DNA of 11,851 nt, from NCBI GenBank assembly GCA_039024435.1, contig JBCCQH010000157.1:1-11851 (forward strand). The letters are read 5' to 3'. Position numbers and translations under genes: made by a program. This stretch comes from JBCCQH01 sp039024435. GTDB lineage: Bacteria > Bacteroidota > Bacteroidia > J057 > JADKCL01. The notes below the pieces were generated by a model. It was given only the letters and a program-made list of their open reading frames with translations, had not been told where the DNA came from and did no database searches. Shown piece by piece: positions 1 to 6,085 of the stretch (positions are counted from its first letter, which is position 1; each line of letters starts with the position of its first letter).

Positions 1-197
1 TCCCATTGACTCCGGATCCTGTTCCTCCGGCTTTTTTCAACGGCTTCATTTTCCCGTCCCTCCACCCGGCGAAAACCATGCGGCAATTTGGCCCTTCGTC
101 GGAAAGCGCTCCGCCTGCCGGACTCCGCTGAATTCCTCCTCAGGGCCGGTCTTGCCCCATGTTTCACCGGCCTACGGGCCAACAAAATGAAAGCCTT
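1..197. other. Left-edge region without a supported gene
   Basis: No convincing complete gene is visible. On the minus strand an ATG at 49-47 opens a frame that runs off the left edge (16 codons, beginning MKPLKKAGG), preceded by a G-rich stretch; it could be the start of a gene lying mostly outside the window, but 16 codons cannot be judged. All three plus frames are open for 40-60 codons here, which is expected in GC-rich DNA, and none of the translations resembles a known family. No TAnnTTTG-type promoter element was found in front of the small ORF that follows at 198. Confidence 0.3.
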
Positions 198-374
198 ATG
201 AAAGAAAACCTACAGAACAAAATCCTCCACCAACGGGTGCGCCACCTGCTCCAACGGCTCAGGGAGCTGGAGCACCGGAAAATGTCAGAGCAAGGGCGGA
301 GCGAGCTCCGCGCCCAGATTTGGCGAAGCATTTACGAATGCTTCGACTTTTGGGAATGGGAGGATCCGGGCTAG
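198..374 (+). CDS. Possible small basic/helical hypothetical protein, 58 aa
   Basis: I do not recognise this ORF. It starts at the ATG at 198; an in-frame ATG at 159 gives 71 residues, but the added part looks like noise. The 58-residue product begins MKENLQNKIL and is mostly one predicted amphipathic helix rich in Arg, Leu and Glu (residues 5-45). It ends in an aromatic/acidic tail, FDFWEWEDPG, and has no membrane segment or signal peptide. In favour of it being a gene: the TAG stop lies inside the loop of a perfect palindrome followed by seven T, which is where a terminator would be for a short transcript. Against it: there is no clear promoter, only a weak purine stretch upstream, and small size. 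Its codons 19-27 lie in one arm of an inverted repeat whose other arm is at 520-544. Function is unknown. Confidence 0.4.
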   Translation: MKENLQNKILHQRVRHLLQRLRELEHRKMSEQGRSELRAQIWRSIYECFDFWEWEDPG

Positions 375-544
375 CCCGGTTTTTTTGTTGGTTTGGGTTT
401 TCGCCGGGAGTTTCCCACCGGCAAGTTGGCGGGGTTGGGGAAAACGGCCTCTTTGCATCCGGCCTTTATTCCCCACCCCCGCCGTGTTTGCCCGGCGGAA
501 ACACCCGGCTCGGGGGGAACGGTGGTCCAGCTCCCTGAGCGGTT
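253..544. repeat. Imperfect inverted repeat, 25-bp arms (253-277 and 520-544)
   Basis: The reverse complement of 253-277 matches 520-544 at 23 of 25 positions, and the inner 21 positions (257-277 against 520-540) match at 20. The core is GCTCAGGGAGCTGGA on the plus strand at 257-271 and its exact complement at 526-540. The arms enclose 242 bp that contain the end of the 58-aa ORF and its terminator. Both arms read LRE-L-[ED]-HR in frame, one on the plus strand in the small ORF and the other on the minus strand in an open frame of 99 codons (584 to 285). The arms are too far apart for a terminator hairpin. An invertible segment or the remains of an inverted duplication are possible. No recombinase is encoded in the window. 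Confidence 0.6.
366..386 (+). terminator. Candidate intrinsic terminator overlapping the stop of the 58-aa ORF
   Basis: Positions 366-379 (CCGGGCTAGCCCGG) are a perfect 14-bp palindrome that folds as a 5-bp GC stem with a CTAG loop, and are followed directly by seven T (380-386). This is a good match to a rho-independent terminator reading rightward. The stem is short, so efficiency is uncertain. The TAG stop codon of the small ORF forms part of the loop. Confidence 0.6.
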
Positions 545-622
545 TCCGCGGGTGCCACCTCGCGTGATCCCAAGTCAAAGACATGCGATTGTACTGGGCC
601 AGAAAGTCCCTTCGGAACCTCC
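387..622. other. Gene-free GC-rich spacer
   Basis: This stretch separates the small ORF from the end of the membrane-protein gene. It has alternating G-runs and C-runs and several short self-complementary stretches, for example GCCGG with CCGGC around 404-423 and GTGTTT with AAACAC around 485-505. Open frames exist on both strands (393-776 plus; 584-285 minus), but they overlap each other or the real gene and resemble nothing known. I see no tRNA, known RNA gene or clear promoter here. Confidence 0.4.
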
Positions 623-644
623 AAAAATTCGCATTTTCAATGCA
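623..644 (-). terminator. Weak candidate terminator after the membrane-protein gene
   Basis: On the minus strand, directly after the TAG stop at 647-645, GCATT-GAA-AATGC (643-631) can form a 5-bp stem, or 6 bp with a closing G-U pair. GAA and then five T (627-623) follow. The stem is short and AT-rich, so this is only a candidate. Its position right behind the last gene of the minus-strand unit is what supports it. Confidence 0.35.
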
Positions 645-2048
645 CTAGGGCCAGTACCAAAACTTGACTGCCCCTTTGACCACATCCAAATAGCGGTCAA
701 AGGTCCAGTCGGGTCCATCCCAGGGCGGAGTGTACATCGCGGTCATCTTGAGGTTCAGGTAAATCGCGGCCAGTAAAACCAGTCCAACGGCAATCCGGGG
801 CCATTGTGCTTTGCGTTTTTGGAGGGTGGAAACGGTCCACGCCATGGGCCAGGCGAGCAAAGCGTAAAACTCTACGTAGCAGCGGTGCCCAAAGGCTCCG
901 CCGAACCACCAGGCCCACCAACTGGCAAAGGTGTAGCTCGCTAGGAAGAAAATCAGCCCGGTTACCGGCGCACTCATTTGCCGTTTCCGCCAGGCGCCCA
1001 CTATTCCCACTACCGCCAGTAGCATAATTGGCGTGTAGAGAAAAAGGCCGTTTTGGTGGCTGAACCATACTTGGAGGAGTTTGGGATGGTTCCAGTAGAT
1101 GAATCCTTCATCCCCGTAGGAATAGGTCAGCCAGGACCCAAAGGCATATTTCCAGTACAGCAATTGGGGCAATATAAACAAGGCAGTGGTCGCCCCGATG
1201 CCCAACAGGGCGGGCCAGCGCCGCAGCAATAACTGCAACCGGGCTTTCAGTTCTGCCCAAGTGTAGACCTCAAACCCGACGAACATAAGCAGCAGAACCA
1301 GGTTGGTCGGACGAATCAGCAAAACCAGGCCAGTCACCGCGCCGAGCAGCAGGGTGGTTGTCCATTTGCCCTGCGCTAAAAAATTCGGCAGCAAATAGAG
1401 AAATGCGGCAAACAGGAAGAAGGAGTACACGTGGGACATGCCTGGCTCTTGGGTCGCGTAGTAGTAAAGATTGGTGCCCAGGAAAATGACCACAATAACT
1501 GGCAGCACGGCTTCGGGGGAAAACCACCGCTTCAGGGTCTGCTTGAGGCAATACAGCCCCAGGCAGAGGTAAAAGATGCCCGCGATGACGACGCCGGTGG
1601 AGTAAGGGTGGGACCAGCCGGTGGCCCGGCCCCGCAGTTCGGTCCAGCGGCGGTCACTGATGGACTGCGCCCAGGCGTTGTCCGCTTTTTGGGTGTAGTC
1701 CGGGGGAGGCGGGGTTCCCGGACCTTGGAAGAGGGAGGCGTAGGCGTGGGCACCGAGGAAAAACGGGGCTTCCAGCAGCGCGATGCCGTAGGTGTAGCGG
1801 GTTTGTACGATCTTTTCCTCGTTGACCGCGCAACAGGCAATCATGTTCAGTCCATCCTCGCCGTCAAACTGCTGCCAGCTATTGTAAATGAAGGTCGCCG
1901 GCAAGTACAGGTAGTAGCCTTCACCGTCCGACCAGAGGACGTTTCCGGTGCGGATACTCCGGATATGGTTCAGGCCCGCTGCGGTCCCGATCAAGAAGAG
2001 GAACGGGATCAACCAGCGGTCCAATTGGCGCAGCAGTGGCGATTGCAT
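645..2048 (-). CDS. Polytopic membrane protein, GT-C / glycosyltransferase family 39-like
   Basis: A 467-residue integral membrane protein with about ten or eleven hydrophobic segments (near 13-29, 88-106, 152-169, 180-198, 207-225, 230-262, 279-299, 335-352, 362-382, 390-407, 418-434). The first segment is followed by a predicted extracytoplasmic loop with WSDGEGYYLYLP (39-50). An acidic pair in that loop (here D41 and E43) is characteristic of GT-C fold glycosyltransferases, which use lipid-linked sugars. Other family-like landmarks are LIRPTN (244-249), GLFLYTP (334-340) and GGAFGHRCYVEFYALLAWP (383-401). I infer a role in transferring a sugar to an envelope component; donor and acceptor cannot be read from the sequence. 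It starts at ATG 2048, 61 bp after the preceding minus-strand gene, with no Shine-Dalgarno, and is probably the last gene of that unit. No other glycan gene is nearby. Confidence 0.75.
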   Translation of the reverse strand: MQSPLLRQLDRWLIPFLFLIGTAAGLNHIRSIRTGNVLWSDGEGYYLYLPATFIYNSWQQFDGEDGLNMIACCAVNEEKIVQTRYTYGIALLEAPFFLGAHAYASLFQGPGTPPPPDYTQKADNAWAQSISDRRWTELRGRATGWSHPYSTGVVIAGIFYLCLGLYCLKQTLKRWFSPEAVLPVIVVIFLGTNLYYYATQEPGMSHVYSFFLFAAFLYLLPNFLAQGKWTTTLLLGAVTGLVLLIRPTNLVLLLMFVGFEVYTWAELKARLQLLLRRWPALLGIGATTALFILPQLLYWKYAFGSWLTYSYGDEGFIYWNHPKLLQVWFSHQNGLFLYTPIMLLAVVGIVGAWRKRQMSAPVTGLIFFLASYTFASWWAWWFGGAFGHRCYVEFYALLAWPMAWTVSTLQKRKAQWPRIAVGLVLLAAIYLNLKMTAMYTPPWDGPDWTFDRYLDVVKGAVKFWYWP

Positions 2049-2109
2049 GCGCCCAAATTACAAAAAGGAAGTAAGTGTTGGATTGCGCCAAATTTTTCTC
2101 GTTTGCCCT

Positions 2110-2616
2110 TCATTCAAATTTCGCCTTGAAGTCGCCTCCAAGGTAGTGAAAGTCGCTGTTGGAAAAGTTGTGGTGTGGCTCGATCAGTTGCAGTTCCAGG
2201 GAGCCGGATACCACTTTTCCGGCTTTGATCTGGTCGATTTCGATCCAGCCGGTCGCCCGAAAGGTGTGAAACATAAGCAAATCACCTTTTTCCCAGTAGC
2301 AGATTTCGATTTGGGGATCGGGCAGTTGGAAGCGTTGACCGGCTTTCGGGATGGTTTTCCAAGCGACAATCAGATGGACCCGATTTGGGGTTTCGGAAGT
2401 GAAAAGGGGATTTTCGTGGTCTTTTTCTAGGTGTAAAGTGGCACCTTCGGCATGATCAGTACGGCAGGTTTTGCCCTTTTTGGCATCAAACAGGCCACGT
2501 TCGGTCTGGTATACTCCGGCGAGGGTGCGTTTTTCTGGGGTGTTTGGGAATTGTTTTCCTGTGATGGTGATCAACAAGCTGACCAGCAGGAGCGGTAGAC
2601 CGTACAGGAGATTCAT
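2110..2616 (-). CDS. Small exported hypothetical protein, translationally coupled to the flavin reductase
   Basis: A 168-residue protein that I do not recognise. I chose the ATG at 2616, not the upstream in-frame ATG at 2739, for two reasons. It gives a clean hydrophobic N-terminus (MNLLYGLPLLLVSLLITITG), an uncleaved anchor or signal peptide. It also overlaps the flavin reductase stop by four bases (ATGA, 2616-2613), the usual mark of translational coupling; the longer version would overlap the upstream gene by 127 bp. There is no lipobox cysteine. The remainder, presumably periplasmic, is polar with beta-like stretches such as RVHLIVAW (79-86), QIEICYWEKGDLLMFHTF (102-119) and GSLELQLIE (138-146). 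Two cysteines, C51 and C106, could form a disulfide. Coupling implies co-expression with the reductase, but a functional link is only inferred. Confidence 0.7.
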   Translation of the reverse strand: MNLLYGLPLLLVSLLITITGKQFPNTPEKRTLAGVYQTERGLFDAKKGKTCRTDHAEGATLHLEKDHENPLFTSETPNRVHLIVAWKTIPKAGQRFQLPDPQIEICYWEKGDLLMFHTFRATGWIEIDQIKAGKVVSGSLELQLIEPHHNFSNSDFHYLGGDFKAKFE

Positions 2617-3494
2617 TTGCCGGTAAGTGTGGGATTGAGCAGTAAGAGCAGGGCATCCATTTTTTGGTTTGCGGCCAAAAGGGCCCTGGCCGCTCGGAAG
2701 GGGTTTTGGTTGTGGTACTGGGCGCCGTGGGTTTTCCACCAGGCTTGGATTTGGGCGGCATCCGGGAGTGCGGGCATATTGCCCAGGCGGCCCAGATCAT
2801 TGCCGGTCAGTTGTTTGGAGTTGCGGATGTGTTCCGGCAACGCATCGATGCCGATGCCCGGTTGGGCGAGTGGTTTTTCCACTTCAAATACGGCGCGGCC
2901 ACTTGCCCGGCTGTAGTAGGCATCGCCCATGCGGCCCACGAGGTCGATTTTGTGGGGATCGATGAATCTTTCTTTGGTCAGGACGGCTTGGTTGATGTGC
3001 AACCGCAGTACCCGTCCAAAAATCAACTGACCGGCGCCACCGTGCTCACCAAGGGGTTTGATTTCGACGATTTTGCACTCGAACTGAACGGGGGACTCGG
3101 CCACGCGGGGCGGACGGACCAATTCACTGGGCAGTGGGGTGAAGCCAGCCTTTTCGAATTCACTTACATTATAAGGATAGTCGGAACTGGCCAGGTTCAT
3201 TTGCTGAACGATGCGGTGGCTGACCACGTTGACTACCACTTCCGGGACTTCGTAGACATTGCTGAGTGTATCCTTGGTGGTGTTGTTGCGGACGCGGCGG
3301 GCGGGGGAAAAGATGACCGTGGGCGGATTTGAACTGAAGACATTGAAGAAACTGAAGGGCGCGAGATTGGGGGTACCGTCGCCGCTGATGGTACTGGCAA
3401 ATGCGATGGGGCGAGGGGAAATGGCGCCCAGCATGTAGCGGTGGAGATCCCGCGTTTTCAGCTCACCGGGGGTGATGGTCAGGTATTCGTTCAT
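2613..3494 (-). CDS. Flavin reductase family protein (FMN-binding split-barrel)
   Basis: A 293-residue protein of the flavin reductase-like family, which binds FMN in a split beta-barrel and typically reduces flavin with NAD(P)H for partner enzymes. The flavin-binding signature lies near the N-terminus: SPRPIAFAST (26-35) followed by TPNLAPFSFFNVFS (41-54). Other family landmarks are NPPTVIFSPARR (56-67), NTTKDT (71-76), DPHKIDLVGRMGDAYYSRA (179-197) and the late LPEHIRNSKQLTGNDLGRLGN (219-239 region). A roughly 50-residue helical tail follows. Length is normal for the Bacteroidota version and there is no signal peptide, so it should be cytoplasmic. It starts at ATG 3494, divergent from rpsA, and its stop overlaps the start of the next gene. 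It has no Shine-Dalgarno; TAATTTTA close upstream is a one-mismatch -7 element without a matching -33 box. The physiological partner is unknown. Confidence 0.9.
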   Translation of the reverse strand: MNEYLTITPGELKTRDLHRYMLGAISPRPIAFASTISGDGTPNLAPFSFFNVFSSNPPTVIFSPARRVRNNTTKDTLSNVYEVPEVVVNVVSHRIVQQMNLASSDYPYNVSEFEKAGFTPLPSELVRPPRVAESPVQFECKIVEIKPLGEHGGAGQLIFGRVLRLHINQAVLTKERFIDPHKIDLVGRMGDAYYSRASGRAVFEVEKPLAQPGIGIDALPEHIRNSKQLTGNDLGRLGNMPALPDAAQIQAWWKTHGAQYHNQNPFRAARALLAANQKMDALLLLLNPTLTGK

Positions 3495-3597
3495 GCGGTA
3501 AAATTAGACAAATGGCCGATCTTTGCGATGATTTTCCTGAGGGGATCGGTTGCGGAAAAAAATGCACCGGAACTGAGGGCGTGTAGGGCGCTGTTTT

Positions 3598-3629
3598 TTT
3601 GGCATACCGAAATAAAATACCTACTTTTG
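3598..3629 (+). promoter_or_regulatory. Bacteroidota-type promoter of rpsA
   Basis: TTTG at 3598-3601, at the end of a run of seven T, and TACTTTTG at 3622-3629 are separated by 20 bp. They match the known Bacteroidota primary-sigma consensus (-33 TTTG, -7 TAnnTTTG) exactly. This places the predicted transcription start around 3634-3637 and gives a leader of about 35 nt before the rpsA ATG at 3672. Confidence 0.75.
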
Positions 3630-3632
3630 CGG

Positions 3633-3649
3633 TCCCAATAACTTTGGGA
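3633..3649 (+). promoter_or_regulatory. Small hairpin at the 5' end of the predicted rpsA leader
   Basis: TCCCAA (3633-3638) and TTGGGA (3644-3649) are perfectly complementary with a 5-nt loop, TAACT. The hairpin sits at or next to the predicted transcription start and ends just before the Shine-Dalgarno sequence. It could stabilise the mRNA 5' end or take part in control by S1; the sequence alone cannot tell. Confidence 0.4.
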
Positions 3650-3651
3650 AG

Positions 3652-3658
3652 AAAGGAG
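3652..3658 (+). promoter_or_regulatory. Shine-Dalgarno sequence of rpsA
   Basis: AAAGGAG lies 13 nt before the rpsA ATG, slightly further than the usual optimum. It is the only clear Shine-Dalgarno in front of any gene in the window; the upstream sequences of all other genes lack one. In Bacteroidota the 16S anti-Shine-Dalgarno is generally little used, so its presence here is notable. Confidence 0.65.
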
Positions 3659-3671
3659 TTTTAATCCGTAA

Positions 3672-5921
3672 ATGACTGAAAACGAAAACGAAACCCTGGA
3701 TGTAAATCAGGAAGAACTGCTCAACGAGGATGAGCAGTCTGAGGCGCCTTCGGCTGGAGCTGAAGCGACCGTTGAAAATGCTGAGGGCTCGGAAGAGACC
3801 CCCGAAACCCCGGCCGTTGAGGAAACGGCTGTTGATGCTCCCGCGGTAGAGGAGCCGGTGGCCGAAACTACGGAGGAAGCATCCCCCGTCGCGGAGGAAG
3901 CAACCCCGGCTGCCGAGGAACATTCGGAAGCAGTGGCTCCCGTTGAGGTACCCGTTGCTGAAGAAGTAGCCGAGGAAACCCCGAAAGAGGAAGTTCTGCC
4001 GGACACCTCCAATGCCGCCGCAGCGGTTGCTGCGTACAATGAAGAAGAGGACGACGACGATTTTGACTGGGAGGAAGCCGAGTCCGGCTATTCCAAGGAA
4101 GAGCGTGCGCGTCTTGAAGCCCTTTATGAAGGTACCTTGACCGAGGTCAATGAAGGCGAAATTGTACCCGGTACCGTGGTGAGTGTGGGTGACAAAGAGG
4201 TCATTCTCAACATCGGATTCAAGTCCGAAGGCATTGTGCAGGCCACCGAATTCCGTGACCTGCCTGACCTCAAACCTGGTGACCAGGTAGATGTATATCT
4301 GGAAAGCGTTGAGGACCAAGATGGACAGTTGATTCTTTCCCGTCGCCGTGCCAAGCACGTTCAGACTTGGAACCGCATTTTACGGGCGGAAAATGAAGAC
4401 ATTATCCTCGAAGGTTACATCAAGCGCCGTACCAAAGGTGGTTTTGTGGTCGACATCGACGGCATCGAGGCGTTTTTGCCCGGTTCGCAGATCGACGTGA
4501 AGCCGGTGCGCGATTTTGACGCTTACGTGGGCAAAACGATGGATTTCAAGGTGGTCAAGATCAATCACCCCTTCGAAAACGTGGTCATCTCCCACAAAGT
4601 CCTCATCGAGAAGGACCTCGAAGAACAGCGCCAGGAAATCCTCAAGAATCTGGAAAAAGGTCAGATCCTCGAAGGTACCGTCAAGAACATGACCCACTTT
4701 GGGGTATTCATCGATTTGGGCGGTGTCGACGGTCTGCTCCACATTACCGATATTTCCTGGGGCCGGATCAACCATCCGGAAGAAGTGCTGGAACTCGATC
4801 AGAAAGTCAACATTGTGGTGTTGGAATTCGACGACGAGAAGAAGCGCATCAGCCTGGGGATGAAGCAACTGCAGCCGCATCCGTGGGACTCGCTGCCGGA
4901 AGAAATCCAGCAGGGTTCGAAGGTGCAAGGCCGCGTGGTGACCGTCGCAGAGTACGGTATCTTCGTCGAAATCATGCCGGGCGTGGAAGGCCTCGTTCAC
5001 ATGAGCGAAATGTCTTGGTCGCAGCACCTCAAAAATCCCACCGAGCTGTTTAAGATCGGTGACGAGGTGGAAGCTACAGTACTTTCGATCGACCGGGATG
5101 ACCGGAAGATGTCCCTCGGTCTCAAGCAGAGCAAGGAAGATCCTTGGCTCAACGCCGCCGAGAAGTACGCTGTTAGTTCCCGCCACACGGGCATCGTGCG
5201 CAACATGACCAACTACGGTCTGTTCGTCGAGCTGGAAGAAGGGGTCGATGGTTTGGTTCACATTTCGGATCTGTCTTGGACGAAGAAATACAACCATCCT
5301 TCGGACTTCATCAAGCGCGAGGAAAACCTGGAAGTCGTAGTTCTCGACATCGACGTGGACAATCGCCGTTTGAGCTTGGGTCACAAGCAACTGACCGAGG
5401 ATGTCTGGATTACCTTCGAAAGCATCTTTGTCGTTGGCTCGACGCACCGCGGTACTGTTTTGTCGATGAACGATAAGGGTGCGGTTGTGGAACTGGAATA
5501 CGGAGTGGAAGGCTTTGTGCCGAGCAAGCACCTGATCATCCAAGATGGCAAGAACAAAGTCAAAGGCGGTAAAGAATACGATTTCAAAGTGATCGAATTC
5601 AACAAGGACGCCAAAAAGCTGGTGCTCTCGCACCGCATGACTTGGGACGACACCATGCGCGATGAGCAGCGTGATCGCCGTCGGGGCAAAGGAAAGAAGA
5701 GGTCTTCTGACCGCGGAGGCGGTGGTGGAACCACCAATATCCCAGCAGCAAAGACGGAGACCACGACCTTGGGCGAAATTTCCGCACTGGCGCAATTGAA
5801 AAAGCAACTGGAAGACCAGGAGCGCGCCGCCGCCGAGAAAAAACTCGCCGAAAAGGGTTATACGAAAACCAAAGATTCCGAAGCGCCGGAAGCTGAAGCC
5901 CCCTCCAACGAGGAAGAATAA
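3672..5921 (+). CDS. rpsA: 30S ribosomal protein S1 with acidic N-terminal extension
   Basis: A 749-residue S1, longer than the 557 residues of E. coli S1. S1 helps the 30S subunit bind and unfold mRNA. Residues 1-140 are a low-complexity Glu/Ala/Pro/Val extension with repeats of the PAVEE/PVAEE type, ending in EEEDDDDFDWEEAES. Six S1 OB-fold domains follow at about 162-226, 244-310, 329-399, 414-486, 501-573 and 588-656. Domains 3-5 are the most canonical (GxFxxL/I-GV-GLxH, for example GVFIDLGGVDGLLHI). Domains 1 and 2 are divergent, as usual for the ribosome-docking part. The C-terminal tail has a basic RGG-like stretch (667-686), then TTLGEISALAQLKKQLEDQ and an acidic end. The start is set by the AAAGGAG site and promoter upstream. 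The gene is monocistronic: own promoter, and a strong terminator at 5950-5981. Identification is secure. Confidence 0.96.
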   Translation: MTENENETLDVNQEELLNEDEQSEAPSAGAEATVENAEGSEETPETPAVEETAVDAPAVEEPVAETTEEASPVAEEATPAAEEHSEAVAPVEVPVAEEVAEETPKEEVLPDTSNAAAAVAAYNEEEDDDDFDWEEAESGYSKEERARLEALYEGTLTEVNEGEIVPGTVVSVGDKEVILNIGFKSEGIVQATEFRDLPDLKPGDQVDVYLESVEDQDGQLILSRRRAKHVQTWNRILRAENEDIILEGYIKRRTKGGFVVDIDGIEAFLPGSQIDVKPVRDFDAYVGKTMDFKVVKINHPFENVVISHKVLIEKDLEEQRQEILKNLEKGQILEGTVKNMTHFGVFIDLGGVDGLLHITDISWGRINHPEEVLELDQKVNIVVLEFDDEKKRISLGMKQLQPHPWDSLPEEIQQGSKVQGRVVTVAEYGIFVEIMPGVEGLVHMSEMSWSQHLKNPTELFKIGDEVEATVLSIDRDDRKMSLGLKQSKEDPWLNAAEKYAVSSRHTGIVRNMTNYGLFVELEEGVDGLVHISDLSWTKKYNHPSDFIKREENLEVVVLDIDVDNRRLSLGHKQLTEDVWITFESIFVVGSTHRGTVLSMNDKGAVVELEYGVEGFVPSKHLIIQDGKNKVKGGKEYDFKVIEFNKDAKKLVLSHRMTWDDTMRDEQRDRRRGKGKKRSSDRGGGGGTTNIPAAKTETTTLGEISALAQLKKQLEDQERAAAEKKLAEKGYTKTKDSEAPEAEAPSNEEE

Positions 5922-5949
5922 GCCCGGAACGCATTTATCGATACGAGAA

Positions 5950-5981
5950 AGCCCCTGCCATGATTGGTGGGGGCTATTTTT
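5950..5981 (+). terminator. Intrinsic terminator of rpsA
   Basis: AGCCCCTGCCA (5950-5960) pairs with TGGTGGGGGCT (5965-5975) over 11 bp, including two G-U pairs, with a TGAT loop. It is followed by ATTTTT (5976-5981). The distance from the rpsA stop is 28 nt. On the opposite strand the same hairpin is followed only by TTCT, so it is at best a weak terminator for the convergent 6086-7198 gene, for which I see no other terminator. Confidence 0.85.
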
Positions 5982-6085
5982 GTGCCAGCGGAGGCGAATT
6001 TTCAATGACTGCGGGAGGATGGACGCTGGGTAATGACACAGACCTGATTTTGGGCTGGGCGGTCATCAAAATGCAGGATCCAGAT

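Noticed and set aside
400..510. Short complementary stretches that could suggest a structured RNA
   Set aside because: The region is full of G and C runs so such pairings arise easily; no known RNA family pattern, promoter or terminator frames a transcript.
393..776. A 127-codon plus-strand frame (and a 99-codon minus frame, 584-285) in the left spacer
   Set aside because: The plus frame runs into the membrane-protein gene antisense, and neither translation resembles a protein family. The minus frame is kept only as part of the inverted-repeat observation.
1431..2129. A 232-codon plus-strand frame opposite the GT39-like gene
   Set aside because: The minus-strand frame gives a convincing polytopic membrane protein with family motifs; the plus translation is low in structure and rich in Gly, Arg and Val, as expected for a shadow.
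2617..2739. Upstream in-frame start for the 168-residue exported protein
   Set aside because: It would bury the signal peptide and overlap the flavin reductase by 127 bp, whereas ATG 2616 gives a signal peptide at the N-terminus and an ATGA junction.
2617..3332. Plus-strand frames of 99 and 222 codons opposite the flavin reductase
   Set aside because: The minus strand holds a full-length flavin reductase with clear motifs; these are antisense shadows.
4380..6005. A 541-codon open frame antisense to rpsA on the minus strand
   Set aside because: It lies wholly across the secure rpsA gene and its terminator, its translation has no family resemblance, and long antisense frames are common opposite strongly biased GC-rich genes.
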